A DNA stretch of 64,000 nt from Psettodes erumei (lineage: Eukaryota > Chordata > Actinopteri > Pleuronectiformes > Psettodidae). The DNA lies in the NCBI GenBank assembly GCA_016785225.1, contig JAFBJZ010000512.1, forward strand, positions 4,377,001-4,441,000, given 5' to 3'. Every line of letters starts with the position of its first letter. Positions within the stretch are counted from its first letter, which is position 1. The translations under genes and the position numbers were made by a program. Shown in pieces: positions 34,996 through 48,900 of this stretch. Under the pieces are notes generated by a model that saw only the letters and a list, made by a program, of their open reading frames with translations, did no database searches and was not told the DNA's origin.

Positions 34996-37900
34996 CTATT
35001 TCCCGCCGTACATTCTCTCGATGTCATCCTGGTAGTGGGTTTTCAGCTCCTTGCGCTTGAGCTTGAAGGCATCGGTCACTAAACCTGTCTCGGGGGTCCA
35101 GGGGTCCGGGCTCAGGCGAATCTTGCGTGGAATCTCAAAGCGCTCTAGCTGGGCTACAGCAAAGAAAATGTAGAATTAATACAAATGGGAAAGGCAATAA
35201 AATGTTTGACGGTTGTTAAAAACCTCCAACTGTTTCTTTCCCACCTGAAGGTCAGCCACTGACCGATAGTTTGACCCTTCCTTACCTGCTAGCGCAGCCT
35301 CGGTGATGACCTTGAGGACCAGCTCCTCCAGGGCCTTGCTGTTGCACAGCTCCTCCCAGGAGCCTCGGATCCCGTACTGGTCAGCCAGAGCCAGTAGCTG
35401 CTTCTGATTGGGCACCACGAAGCCGATCACATACGTCTCATCGCTGCAGAGCGGGAAGGGGAGAAGAGACGGGATGTCAAAGGGGGACAAACGGGGCGCT
35501 GGTCCCCGAGCCCGCGAAAGTTTGGCCGAATAAGGTCACCGAGCGCAGGCGTGTGCAACCATCGGTTCTTCACCAAGTGAGACATTTGGCCTCATAGGGA
35601 AATGTCAACAATGCATGCTTGGACAGAGTGTGCACAGATCGCAACCTCCTAATCTTTCAAAACAAAAAACAAGAAAAAAAATATCCGCTGGGCTCTGACA
35701 CAGAACCGAATAAACATGTCTGAAGATAAATGATCAGATTCTGAGTCAAACCAGTTAAACGTGTTTGCTTGCTCGTGTGATGTGCTTCCAGGAGGCATCG
35801 CCACCTTTTTAAAAGCAGTCCAATAATCACTCTTTAGCTCTGTTTGGGTCTCCACGAGCTCTTCAGGAAAAATACACAACTCTTAATTTGCTGGCGAAAT
35901 GCTAACGTCGTCTGTCTGCCGGTTCGGTGCTGGGCAGGTCGTGGTCAGGGAAAACAGCTGCCCGGCAGAACCAAAACAAGGTGCTGAGAGGAGCCACAGC
36001 GCTCCGTAAAGCTGAGGAGAACGGCACTGTTGCCTTTCCATATACGTTTGGCATCGTTCGCCAAAGCCCCGAGCGCATCCTGGAGCAAAATTTTGAAACC
36101 TTCATTATTGACATCCATGTTTACTTTGCTGGGTGGTCTTCTTCTGTACAACCCCAGATCACTGATCATTCTACATGAGTTTGGGGAAATGTGCATTGGA
36201 TCGGTATAATCCCATTGTTGTTGTTGTCTTTTTTTAATGATCCATGCACTGACGCTCACAAACCTGCTTGCGTAGGCGCAGATGTTGTCGACCAGAGGGC
36301 AGCTCTTCAGCATGGCCTCCACCTTTCCCAGGGAGACGTATTCCCCCGCCTGCAGCTTCACCAGGTCTTTTTTACGATCTGCAACACACAGAAGAGGCAG
36401 TTGCTTGCGACAACGTGTGTGGATCCACCTTTAAGTGTGTGTGTGTGTGTGTATCCTTAGAAGACTGGGGGGACTGGGGGAAGTATCCCCTTGAACTGTG
36501 TAGATCTGACCAGTGTCGTCTTGATAAGCGGGAAAAGTTGTGGGATCTGGCCAACTGAAATAAACGGGACTGCGGAGTAGTTCTGGGAAGTGAGGTAGAA
36601 TCTGATTTGTTAAAAAAGCTCCTGCCAGACTGACGGATGGAGGCAGGGCAGCGAGGTTGCCTGGACCAAATCCAGGAATGCGGGGCGCAATGTTGATTAT
36701 TTGTACTTTTGCCGTTGCAGCCAGGACAGATTTCCCCAGATGATAAGCTGCAACCACCAAACTATTCTATTTTATCTATTTATAATCTCATCCACCCTCC
36801 CGCTTATTGAACGGCGCAACCCACCGCCGTTTCCTCACCAATGATCTTGAGGCACCCGTCTTCGTGAAACTCGCCGACGTCTCCGGTGCAGAACCAGCGC
36901 TGTCCATTCTCGTCCACGAAGAAGTCCTCCTGGTTTTTCGCCTCGCTCTTGTAGTATCCCATGGTTACATTGGGTCCGCCAATCAGAATCTCTCCCCGAG
37001 GATGTGGCTTGTCCGTGCTATGGTAACCACCTAAAAGCACAGTTAAAAAAAAAAACAAGATCATCCAAATCTCCAGATTCTGCAACGTAAAACCCTGACA
37101 GCATGTCTGGTCTAAACTATTTCTTCTCGTCGAAGCCTGAGAAGCATCGAGGTTTGACGGCGCAGTATAAATGACTTATGATCTCTGGCGTAGAGGGATG
37201 GAAGTGGCGCAGGAGGAGAGGCAACTGGTATGCTCTCCTTACAAGGTAATGAGCCAGCTGCAGGCATCTCTCGTGAAAGGCTGCACGTTTATTTGGCCTG
37301 AGAAACGTTGAACGTCGACAACGGGTCGGCCGCACGAGTGAAACTCAGCAAAGTGTTTGTGCGAACAGGAGAGAAAAGAAACAAGGAGCGATGCCTGGAT
37401 CTATGAGCCCTTTCAACGCTATATATTTCACCTTGAATTGTGTGTGTGTGTGTGTGTGCGTGACCGTCCGAGTCTCACTCACCCTCTGCCCAGTCCTTGA
37501 GCTTTATCTCGCAGCAAACCAGCGGCCCCCCCACTCTCCCGGTGCTGTAGTCCCACACTGCAACGCACGGCGATGAAACATGCGATCAGGGGAGAGCATC
37601 GAGTCGTAACACTTCCTGCCGCAGCGGCGTCTCCTCGCTTGCCCGGAACTTGCGATGGAGGCCACACCGTCCCGGAGGAAACGTCTCATTTATGAAACAT
37701 GATTTGTTATGTGGTAATTTCACAACAGGCTTTTTTTTTGCCAGTGTTGATTTTTCCACGCCACTGCATCCTCTTTTGTCGAAGCAGATAACCTGCTCCC
37801 CTCTCTGTTTACTACGACCCACACAGAACTCATTATTTTCCTCCCGTCCGTTTTTCCCATCCATGCTGGAGAACACCCCCACCCATCATCATCATCATCA

Positions 37901-40900
37901 TCATCATCATCGTGTCCTCCTACTGATTTTATATCCGCTAACAGGTTGTGGAAACTCCTTTTGTTTTCTCAGTAAATTCCCACAGTTACACAGTACGCAA
38001 CATTTCCAGTTCGTCAATCTCCATTCGGTGACCCAAATTAATTTGAGAAGAGATCGCTGCATAATGTCATAATAATCTACTTGCGACCGCAGCAGCTGTG
38101 TTTGGCGCTCGGAGTCCGATTTTGTAGGGTCACGATTTGTGTGGCGACGGACGCCCGTTTCCGCCTCCTAAGTGCGCTCCCCACTTACGCTCGCTGATGG
38201 TTCCGGCGCCGCACGTCTCCGTCAGGCCGTACCCCTGGCCCACCGGGCAGCAGAAACACACGTTCATGAAGCGCTGCGTGGCCGCCGAGAGCGGCGCGCC
38301 TCCCGACAGCAGGACTCGCGTCCGGCCGCCCAGCAGCGAGCGGACCTTCCCGAACACCAGTCTGGAGGAGGACGGAAGAGGGAGGATGGCGGCGAGCGCG
38401 TTTGGAAAAATACGCGGCCCTCTGCCGGTTCTGCAAACTCCGGAAACTTTTGAAAGCCGCTGAAGATTTTCCCTCTCGGCGCTCTACGTACTTGTCACAC
38501 AGGGGCGTCCTGCGGCCTCTGGTCAGCTGCTCCAGCTTGTAGTTGTACGCCAGAACGAACAGTGTCCGCTGGACGCAGCTCATCTCCTCGACCTTGGTCA
38601 TCACGTTCTTATAGATGCGGTCCATGATCTCCTGGGGCGAGGAAGAGGGGACGGGGATGCGGGCGAGGCGGAGGGAGAAAGAGACGGGCCGTGAGACATG
38701 TATGTGCTGAGGTGAAACCGGCGCATTAGAGAAAACCACAGCGGAGGCAGTAGGTTGGACTGACAAAAATCAGAAAACATCAAGTATGGTGGAGCTCTTT
38801 AAAAAAACAAAACAAAAAACCCCCAGGACATTTAAAGGACAGAACGACTGTCTCCTAATACAACCAGTCCCGGGGAACAAAATAGTACACTGTGGGGACA
38901 CGTGTCTCCTTAAGTTTGGTTGCATAACAGCAGGGGTCCCCGATGGATTACTCGTAATGAGTGACCTACAAAACCAAAGGAAACCCAAAGGAAACCAAAT
39001 ATAAAAAAATTAAGTGCCGGATTAAATAAACTGGAAAAACAGCAGAGAACTGCAGTCAAGCTCTTCAACATGTAGGAGTCAGTGCAATAGTCTTACTGTG
39101 TAGTAAGTAAACAAATGGCAAAAACCACCAAAGCAAACACTGGGAAAGAATAAGCAAGCAGCAGAATTGGACTGTTAGCAGGTAATGGCTGCAGACAGCC
39201 AATCCCGACCGTCTGCGCGACTTCGCCCGGTCGTCCCCAACTTTCCCGTCGCAGAGCGCCACGCGTCAAGAACGCCGATCGTCCAAAATCGGCAAGCGGC
39301 GTCGTCGGCAGTCGGACTCGCAGTTAAGTGGGTGAAAGGGCGCAAAAGGAGAGAAGAGGAAAAGAACCAACAAAAAAAAAAAAAAAAACAGCTGGTCCCT
39401 GCGGGTGCGCGCCAAGCTGCGCGCGTCCGTGCGAGTGTGCGAAGCCCGAAGGCAGTCAGAGAGGAAGTCGACGCAGGATTCATGCCGCAGTTGTCGTATC
39501 ACAGCAAACAATGTGTGCGTGCATGCGTGTGTGTGTGTGTGCGTGTCGTGGGGATAACCACATGGGGCTTTCTCACGTTCTGTTTACAGCTGTGAATGGT
39601 TCCAGACACTGGGGCCCTCCGACCTTTACGCTACGACCGCTGGGAGATGGGGGGGTGGGGGGCGCGAGAGGGAGAAAGAGAGAGAGTGAGAGAGAAAGAG
39701 AATACAGCGGCAAGGGGCGCATTGTCTCGAAACGAAGCCGGCGTCTTAATATTTCCATGAGCAATGGAGTTACGCTGCCAGAGGGTTGAGTCACTGCTCC
39801 CCGTTTCTCGGCCATGTCGCGCAAAAATCGAAAACGAGCGCTGGCATCATCTCGGCGGAGCCAGGACCTCGCAGTTTTTGGAGGGCGACGCGGAAAAAAG
39901 GCTGTAACGTCATCCAGAGAGCCCGTCGCTTCGTCACGCGGCCCCGTCGGCCGCTGACTGTAAATCGGCCGCACCCAAGAGGCAGACAACTTCTCATCAT
40001 TCGTTTATACTCACCGGTGGGGCTGAAACCCCTTATATTTTTTTAGCGCAATGATCCATTGACGGTATCGGTGGCCTGTGCGGATACACTGTTTTTTATA
40101 TATATGTATATATATATATATATATATCTAAATTCACACTCAAACTGATGAGAGCAATTGCGGAGGGTGGAACGCCCGCTTGCTCTGCACGCCTGTCGAA
40201 AACGTGTTCTTCTCTAAGAAGGCGCCGGGGGGAATCTGCCCTGCGTCCAAAACTTGAGCCAGCCAGGGCCGTCCGGAAACCGAGACTCGGCAAAGGTATG
40301 ACTCACTGGGAGTTTCGTAAGGGTTGATTTCTCAGACATTAGATCGTCTTGTGCGCGTGCGGCCCCCGACGTACCGGAACAGCCGCCATCAGGGTGGGCT
40401 GCAGGATGCTGGTGTCTCCCTTGCTTCCTTTCTTGATCTTGGTCGACTTCAGGCGGGGGAGGAAGAAAAAAAAAAGAAAAAAGAGGCCATATCACAACGA
40501 TGCTCGCACGGGTCACATTCGAGCCCCTCACTAAAACTTGAGGTCTACTTTCTCACCCAACGTCCGATCACGTGCAAAACAAGAGGAATGCATTGATTTA
40601 CAGGCACCGGGTTCAATCCGTGTCAAATTTGGAATCGTACTAAATATCTCGAGGTGATACTAAGATTAGGTGTACAATCTACTAGTGCAAAGTATTCTAC
40701 AACACCCTATGAGTACTTCATAGTTTTCTATATGGGGGTCTACAAATGTATCGTGTTTTGCTCTCCAAAAGCTTTGAGGTTCAATACTCGATTCCTGCTG
40801 CGCAACACAGCACGATAAAATGCTTTATTATTTGCAGGAGAACAGAAATCTATGAACGCACAGCGCACCGCCTGGCGGCACACGGGACGGGGCTCGCCCG

Positions 40901-43900
40901 GCGTTGCTTTACCTGGTCGGCGAGGGTCTGAGGCGAGGAGTAGCCGATCCTGCAGCCGTGGGAAATGCACACGAGCTCCGCGCTGAGCTCCAGGACGTGG
41001 GCGAGGGGCAGGTAGCCGACGTAGGTGTCCTCCTCGCTGCGGAGACAAAGACGCTCGTCTGTGAGAGGAGTCGCTGTGCGTGGGGGGTGGGGGGTGGGGG
41101 GGGTGAGAATGATCTGCTCGGTCAGCGAGCGGTCTTCCACTCTGCCTGGCCTTCGTGATGCTTATGTGAACACGAGGGTTCCTCTGGCTCCTCCGAATTA
41201 CTGGAGGTCACGCTTATCATTGGGACACGTTGGAAACGCGGGGAATACGTGATGAGGAGGTTTACACAGCTGAATCGCCTGACACGTCCGTCACCCCCCT
41301 CCGACCCCCAGCCTTCTCGCCCCGCCTCCCGTCCCCACAGTCTTGTCTCCTGCTCTCGCTAGGCTCCTCCTCTTCTGCATTTCCTCTCGCCCCCTGTCTC
41401 ATTCCCCCCAGAGAGAGGAGCTCCTTTTTTTAATCTAAATACTTACACTGTACAATGGCACTAGCAGGCTGACTAATACTTGCACGTGCTCGACTGACAC
41501 GGGAGCCCTGGACGGAGAAGTTCGCGCTGAAGAGCATTTGGCGTTGATCCTTAAAGTGCAGTCCTATCTCTCCGATCTTAAAGTCAACATCTTGCGGCCA
41601 GTGACAGCAGAGATTAGTCAGAGGGGAGAATTAGGAACAGCAGATAAGAGGGAGTTAATGTCCTCACTGCGCAGATGTGATGCAGTTTAACTCTTCTTGA
41701 GCTACGCCGTGGACACTTTAGGCGCACATGGCACCCTGCTCACAAGAGATGGGTGTCCGATTTAGAAAGACGAGGAAAATTCTGAACGATGGGATCAAAC
41801 GAGGAAGTCGCCTAGATTGCAACCAGAAGACACTGCTGCATGTATACAGCCTTACCGTAAGAAGGAGGAACAAGCACACATAACAAATTTCCTGTGCGCA
41901 TAGCACACAGTACGGTTTTCGAGGTTCGCCGCGTGGGCTCGCGGTGCCTACCACAGATTCGGTATCCGCTCAGCCATCCCCGTGATGCCAGCGATGAGGT
42001 TGCCGTGGGAGATCATGACGCCCTTCGGTACACCCGTGGACCCGCTGGTGTACATGATGACGGCGATGTCCGAGGGCAGCGGCTGCTGGCGCTGGCGCGC
42101 GGCTGCAGTGTGGGTGCAAGAAAAAAAAAAAAAAACGCAGACGCGTGAGCACACATGAGCCGAATATCGTGGAGCTGCATCGCAGTAACTGCTTTTGACT
42201 TGACTTTGGAATATTTTGTATATTTATATATTAACAGACCACACACACACACACTGTCCACACAGATGGGTCCATTGGAAGTGTCTGTAATTCAATAGAG
42301 GTGCGGGAAAAGTTCCAACGCATGGATGGAAAACAGTCAGCTGTGTTAAACAAATCAGGCCCTTCTTGGCACAATGAAGAGTTGCTCTCGCTTGCATTTT
42401 TTTTGTCTTTATCTCTCACTCTTCTCAGTCCTTCTTCTTAGCTTCCTCTACTGGCACCGCCCTTGTTTTTTTTTAAGTACCTAACTGCAAGGCTGGTGTT
42501 CAGATCAACTTCGGGGCCACGTCGGGCCCTGTGCGGTGTCTGCACGGAGCGGAGGTGGGACTGCGCTGAAGCGCCGAATGAAGCGGTCCACAGGGGAGAG
42601 GAAGGACTGGGGGGGGGCCTCTCGTCTTTCTCTTTCCTCCTGCTCGGATACGAGGCATGTAGGAGTGTGTTCTCCAAGAGCTGATGTCATGTGAAGTTAA
42701 CAATATTATGTGTAAACATTAACCCCCCCCCTCCCCCTACATCCCAGTGCTCCATCCTCCCCTCCTAATCCCACTTCCTTCCCTCTTTATCTCCACATGA
42801 CACTGCCAACTGCTCTTGTTTTGGGTCAGCCAGTTCAGGGGGCCACAGTGAAAAGGCAAGGGGGGGGGTCGAGTAGATCCGTCCAGCGCACTAACTGAAT
42901 AAACGTATCGACCTTAATCTAACGCAGATGTGAGCACTTCCACATTCACATGACCTCATGACACCGATACCAATCTGCTCCCATCCTGACCCCGACCCCA
43001 AGAAACCCCCCCCATCCCTGCCATGACCATCCCATTTACAGCGAGGCTACATGTTGCTAAGGGTTAAACTGTGCCACTTGAAATGAGAGTACACAATGCT
43101 AAAAATAGCCAACGGGAGGTAAGCATATCAGCAGAACCGGCTTCCAAATCAAACTCACCAAAGGCCTGCTCCTCTCCTCAGACTCCAATCATGTCAACGT
43201 CCCTCTTTCTCTCTCTCAAACCCTACCTCCCATTGCTGCCCTCTCCTGGCCGTAGTCACGTCCCACAGACAGGCAACCGCCCATTGGCATCACTCACTGC
43301 GGCTCCTCCACCGACCCCTCTCTCCCAAGGCGTCCCCCAGGGTTCAGTGCTCGGTCCTCTCCCACTTTCGTTTCCTCTCTACACACTCCCCTTCGGTATC
43401 ACCCTGCCTCATCGCAATCCCTCAATTTCCATTACTTTACCGATGATGTCCACTTCTATGCATCCACCAACGCCATTGTAACTGGAACCCATTTCACTCC
43501 TTAAATTAAATTAGATCATGAACACATGCCAATGTCAATTTTCTCCGACTGCAGAAAGTGCCGTCATAGCCACAGAAAACCTCATACAACTATTTCGGAT
43601 TCATTACCCATTTCCAGCAAGCTGAACTTGATATACAAAATGGGTGAAAGGTGTCTGAACATTGTAAATACATTTTAAATGGTAAAATTAACTTTGGTAT
43701 GTCTTCACTTTAAGTTGAGTGTCTTAGTTTTACCTTCTTGAATTTGTGATGGACAAACAATACCATTTAGGACAGCATGAGACACTAAAAGCTTTGTAAT
43801 GAAATCATTTTGGGTGAGCTAGAAGCTACGCTGTGGTAAATGTCAAAACAACACCCTCATCTGCGAGTACCTTCGCAACCAAAAGTAACTCGCAAGTGAG

Positions 43901-45989
43901 TTTTTGTGACCAAACGGTACAAATACCAGTTAGGCGCGTATGCAAGCTTACCGTTCTCAGGCATGGCCCCCAGCTTCTGAACTGCAGCCATGTTATGGAC
44001 AGTGATGCCGCGCGGATAGCCGGGCCACGAGGTTGGCGTGTTCTCCACAACAATGATGTGCTGCAGCCTTGGAACTTCCATTAAGATAGCCTAACACACA
44101 CAAAAGGAGAGGGAAAAAAAGATGAAAACCAGGTTGCTTCTTTGAAGAGAAACCAGAAATCCCACACAGGGAGCAGAGGGGCTGTGTTTATCCCGGCCCG
44201 ATTAAAAAAAAAAAGATAGCGCCAAAACGCCGGTGTGCCATTTGTCTTCGGGGACGGGAACCCGTCGGAAAAAAGGCTCCTAACACAAAAAAAATCTGAC
44301 CTGCTCCTCCTCCTCCTTCTCCACCCCACTGCTCCATTGTTTTGGAGTTTCTGATGGATAACAGTGGCCCAGCAGCTGCCTTAATATTATTATTCAAGAC
44401 AAGACATCTTTCAAAGTCTGGAACCACCGACAAACTTTGGACCAGTGATGTAGTGGAGGATGATCCCACCTTAACTTTAGGGTAGGGTACTGTATCAGCC
44501 TTTATGGACTGGGGCGAGGAGATATATCTCTCAGAAATGTTTTATTTATATTATCTCATTTTCAGAATCAGGCTCGTGTGCGTTCCAACCTTGAGTCTGG
44601 TCTCCAGCAGCTCTCTGCTGGTGATGATGTGGGCGACCTGAGTCTCGTTCAGCCCGTGGACAATGGCCGGACCTCCCAGGGTGGAGTAAATGGTGGCCAC
44701 TGCAACACATACACGCACAAGAAATGCCATCATCAGATGCGACTGAATCCCCAATATTCACTCATGTCACGCGTGGATGAAGTTCCACGCTGGTGGACCT
44801 GATGAGGAGTCGTTCACAACGCTTCAACAACTGACAAGCTTAGTGTCCCAAGACGAGGGCGAGCCCGTGTTCGGGCGCGTATGGCGTCCACGTGCAGACG
44901 GTAAAAAAGAATCTGCGTGGCTGCAACGGCTCAATGCTTCTGGTTTGGCCCCCGCCCTCCAGGGGCCACAGCGGTCAGGCTCCCTGCAGCCCATTCAAAT
45001 GCTTTCTGGTCCCCGGCTTTGTGCTTTGAAAAGTGCTTCTCAAACTTTTGGGTGGGGGGGCGGCGGCAGCAGTGCGGGGGCTGAATGACCAGAGGGAAAA
45101 CGATGGAGTGGAACTAGGTTGAATAAACATGATTTACGTCGGGAGAATAAACAAACCGGAGTTTGCTGATGCTATCCTGCTGGCCTTCGTGGTATCTCTA
45201 AAATCCCACTTCCTTTTTAATCTTTTTCTCTTTTTGAAATAGTTGCTTCCCATATCTTGGTACCCCCCCAGACAAAATGGAATATGCGGCTTCTGCTTCG
45301 TGAGTTAGTTCCTCTGCTTGTTTTCTCTGGTTGCGTTAAAAGATTGGAGCGCAAGAAGCAAACTGGTTTCAGGTCAACCCCCCCCCACATCACAGAGAGA
45401 GAGAGAGAGAGAGACCTTCCATACACTGATGCAGAGTTTACGGAACAGGGCTTAGCGACATCTCCGTCCTGCGTCACGGAGCCGCGATACTTCCTGCTCT
45501 GCAACAGCACGAGTGTGCGAACGAGGGCCGTGACACCTCCAGTCGTGAGATCTAAACACAGATTGGGCTCCGGCTTCGGGCGCGCGCACGCACACACACA
45601 CACACACACGCACTATAATACAGGAAACTTCACAAACGTCCCGGCTCCGCTCTGCAGCACTGTCTATCCAGCCCTGTGCATTTTTCAGTTCAACGAACGG
45701 GCTCCCAAGAGTCGAATTTCCTCGAATCCACAGAGGAACATCTAATCCTCCGACTGATACTGAGGCATAAATAAATAATAAAAAAAAGTGTCCAAAGCCA
45801 GAATTATGAGGTCTTTACATGATGACAGCTTGAGAGTGTGCGCGCTGCGCAACCGACGCCATGTCGGGCTCACGCGCAGTGACGGGTGCGGAGGATTCAC
45901 GACGGCAACAGATGATGCGTACGTTTGCCTTTTGGCAGCGAGCGTGACACACAGCGAATGTACAGTGTCCGCACACAAACACCGAAAGA

Positions 45990-46025
<36 letters not shown>

Positions 46026-48900
46026 CACACCCAGTGCTCGAGTTCACTGGGGGCCTTTGGCTGACTCCTTGATGCCTCTGTCAACATCAGATGCTCACGT
46101 AGACCCCCCCCAGCCCCCGTCTTCTGACGCCATTGCCCCTCGCTTCTCCCTCTCTCTCTGTCCTCCCCTCTGTCTCTTCCTCCATCACTCTTTCCAACCT
46201 TTAACTCCTCTCTTTGCACCTCCCCCCTCCCCAGGACTGCGTGTTATCCACGCTGTGTGCGTCCGCTCGAGGACGAGCGAGATGCTTTATTGGCTTGCGC
46301 CGGGCCACATATTTTCCAAGCCCGACAGCTTAATGGAGCAAAGGACGAAGGAGGCCGAAGCGCTTCGGGGTAGAACGAAGGAAGGGTCCTCCAAGGACAA
46401 TCGAGACCATTTGGCGAACCTGAAGCGCCGCTCCAGACGCCGGTGAAGAAGGTGGCGTTTGGGTGCGGAACGGGTTAAAGGGCAGACGGCTGCTCGCCAG
46501 CCATACTTCAACATTTGACGTCATCCCTGTGGCACTGTAAACCAGCATTAGTGCAGAAGCAAATGTCAAACGATTCGCCTGGAGAAACCAAAAGCGATTT
46601 TGGCGCTGGGGAAAACGCGTGTGAAAAATGGCGGCTAATGTCAAACAGACCGAAGAGCCCAGGTGCTGTGAGTGGCAACAGCGCATGTGAGATTGAAATA
46701 AAAATGGAGAGCGCGCCTTCATGATGAGAAAAACCCAAACGGATGGGGGGGGGGAGAAGTGGGACACTTATGTAACAGCGAGGCAGAAGGGACAAATTGA
46801 CCTTCTTCTGTCTCAGCTGGGCCCCGCGTGTTACAAGTTGTCCGCTGCAAGCACTAACAAGCGCACGCACTCACACACACACAAACAGAAAATGGCTATA
46901 AATCAGCCTCGTGCGGACACGTTCTGGAAGATGCTCAGTGGGAAAGGACGAGCTGAAATGGAACAGAGATGACGGAGCCGCCTTTAAAGGCGCAGTACGC
47001 TTTAAACGAAAGCCGAAGGTATGAGATTTGAAATCGCTGGTTTCGTTGTTTGCAGTGAAGTGAAAAAATACAAACAGATGTTCCACAAAAGAAAGTTGCT
47101 GGCTCCTGGTTGGGCAGAGCAATGATTGCAGTGTTCTGTGGGAGGAGGTCAAGGTTATTTTTCAACACAATTAGTTGATCAGTCGATCAAAAAAAAAAGA
47201 ACTGAACAAAAAACAACAGAGCAAAAACACCCGATGCTATCGATCTTTCGCGACTCTGTTGGCGGGTGGGTGGGGTTAACCTCCGTTCACGGGGGGTCTG
47301 ATACGCTAACAGCTTGCGCCTCTCTCGCGCTTACGTCGGAAGTTGTACATGAAGCAGGCCTGCGCGGCGATGATCCACTCGGCCCGCGTCTCGCAGAAAA
47401 TGGCCACGTTGCTCTTGGGCCGCAGGCCCAGCGAGGCCAGGCCGCTGCCCAGCTGGGACGCGGCGATGAAGGCCTCCTCGTAGGAGCACCAGAGGTACTC
47501 GCCCAGAATTACCTGCGGGGGGGGGGGAGACGATAAAAGAAAGAAGGAAGGAAGCAAGGAAGGAAGGACACATGCTGTAAATTCAGGTAAAAGCCCGACA
47601 CCCGGGAGGTTATTCGATAAATTCTGGCACAAGAACGTTTAAGGATTTCTCCTTCTACCGCGGGTACATTTTTCAGCATGGGCACATTCCAGTGTGTCAC
47701 ATCCCACGGTCAAACGCAAAATTCATATTAAACGGCCACAGGAAACGGGAGCAACATTTTGCTATTGCCAAACAAAACTGCTTCATCTTCATTCTGTCAT
47801 TTTCGCGCTTCTATGTCGCCAGCTCCGGCATGTGGAGAAGATCATCGATAGCCAGAGAGGCACACAGGAGCTCGCTGCCATTAGTGTGGTTATACTGGCT
47901 CCTAATGGTTTGTAAATGGTAGTGCGCTCACGCACACGTGCGCACACACAGTAATGCACACAACAATGACCATACAGTTTCCCCCCCCTGGCAATCGCCA
48001 AACAGCTAAGACGTGTTCTCTTGCAGCAATCAGGGTTTCAGCAATGGGGGTTTAAGTGGATTAGGGGCTGGTGTGATTAGCAGGGGGGTGGTGGGGGTGG
48101 TGGTGGTGGTGGGGCAACTGTGCCAAGCGCCACGTAAAACGCACAACGACCTTTTCACGGTAAATTTGTCAAATTTCGCAAGAGATCCGTCTGGACGGCG
48201 GGTGAAGGAAAAAAAAAAAGTCTCCGGGAACAGTCAAGGGACGAGGTGCTGCGGCGTTAGCCTGCCTCGCTCTCATGAGCTCACGGGACACACGCACGAC
48301 AGGTGTCAGGTGACAGGTGTCTGGTGCGAAAAATGAAATGTGTCCCAGATCACCCTACACGTGTCGGCTTCTTGCGTCGACAGCGATACATTCTTGTTGT
48401 TTGGTGTTTTTTTTCGGGGAGTTTTGGGATTCGTCGCTGGTTTCATTCCGCGCGCGTACGACGCGCCTCGCTGTTTGCCATTAGGCGCTAACCTACGCAA
48501 ACAAACTTTCCTCACTGCTTCGTACCTTCTTGAACACCTTCCCATTGCTCTGCTGCTCGTCCTGCTCGCTGATCACCTCCCTCGTCCCAAGGCAGTCCCT
48601 GTCGGGGAACCTGGCGGCCGCGTACTCGAACATCTTGCTCAGGGTGTCCACCCCCGGGTGCAGCGACGTCGCCAGCGCCTTGGCGGCGCTCGCCGCCCTG
48701 TAGGGTCCCTCGGGTCGCCCGGACACGGAGAGGGCCTTCCTCCTCCTGGCTCGCTCTTCCTCGGAGCCGGAGACGCCCGCGGCGGGTGCCGATGCCCATT
48801 TGAGGAGGCAGTAAGGCGGGAAGGTGAGGAAGGCGTAGACCCATGCCGCCAGGCGGAAGAGGAGCAGCAACGCGGGGTTCACGTCCTCCTTCAGCTTCAT
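34996..48900 (-). CDS. acsl3: Long-chain acyl-CoA synthetase 3
   Basis: Activates long-chain fatty acids to acyl-CoA using ATP; in mammals it acts at ER and lipid droplets and feeds lipid synthesis. Coding exons in transcript order: 48900-48526, 47512-47335, 44699-44590, 44090-43952, 42102-41952, 41036-40913, 40446-40375, 38631-38492, 38361-38189, 37557-37483, 37030-36839, 36378-36264, 35443-35286 and 35153-34996. They total 2160 nt, giving 719 residues against 720 in human, and every junction keeps frame. There is an N-terminal hydrophobic hairpin anchor (ALLLLFRLAAWVYAFL). The AMP-binding P-loop is YTSGSTGVPKGVMISHGN. Other motifs are YLPLAHVLELSAEL, GQGYGLTETCGAG, WFCTGDVGEF and DRKKDLVKLQAGEYVSLGKV. 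GGPAIVHGLNET separates it from ACSL4. The 5'UTR exons and promoter lie right of 48900 and were not mapped. Confidence 0.96.
37884..37910. repeat. (CAT)n microsatellite in an acsl3 intron
   Basis: Nine CAT units are seen directly. Confidence 0.95.
38632..40374 (-). other. acsl3 intron, 1.7 kb
   Basis: This intron contains a poly-A run at 39371-39388, purine-rich GAGA sequence at 39671-39700 and an (AT)n run near 40097-40128. No embedded gene is recognised. Confidence 0.6.
43190..43500 (+). mobile_element. LINE reverse-transcriptase fragment in an acsl3 intron
   Basis: On the + strand, antisense to acsl3, the frame reads PPPTPLSQGVPQGSVLGPL, the classical non-LTR RT motif, followed by LYTLPFG. 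After a frame change it reads FTDDVHFYAST, a degraded form of the YADD catalytic block (F/YADDxxxY). The motif set fits the L2/Rex1/Maui group of fish LINEs. The frame is broken and the fragment is about 0.3 kb, so it is inactive. Confidence 0.8.
44700..47334 (-). other. acsl3 intron, 2.6 kb
   Basis: The largest acsl3 intron seen after coding exon 1. It contains a GAGA run (45398-45414), a CA repeat at 45588-45610 and a longer CA repeat at 45993-46023. No coding or RNA gene is recognised. Confidence 0.6.
45993..46023. repeat. (CA)n microsatellite in an acsl3 intron
   Basis: About 14 to 15 CA units are seen directly. Confidence 0.95.

Noticed and set aside
40600..40630. GGTTCAATCC, another B-box-like word
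   Set aside because: No A-box or acceptor-stem pairing within 80 bp; probably chance or a tiny SINE remnant.
43071..43481. 136-codon open frame over the LINE RT fragment as a host gene
   Set aside because: It contains the GVPQGSVLGP RT motif and breaks frame before the catalytic block; it is mobile-element debris.
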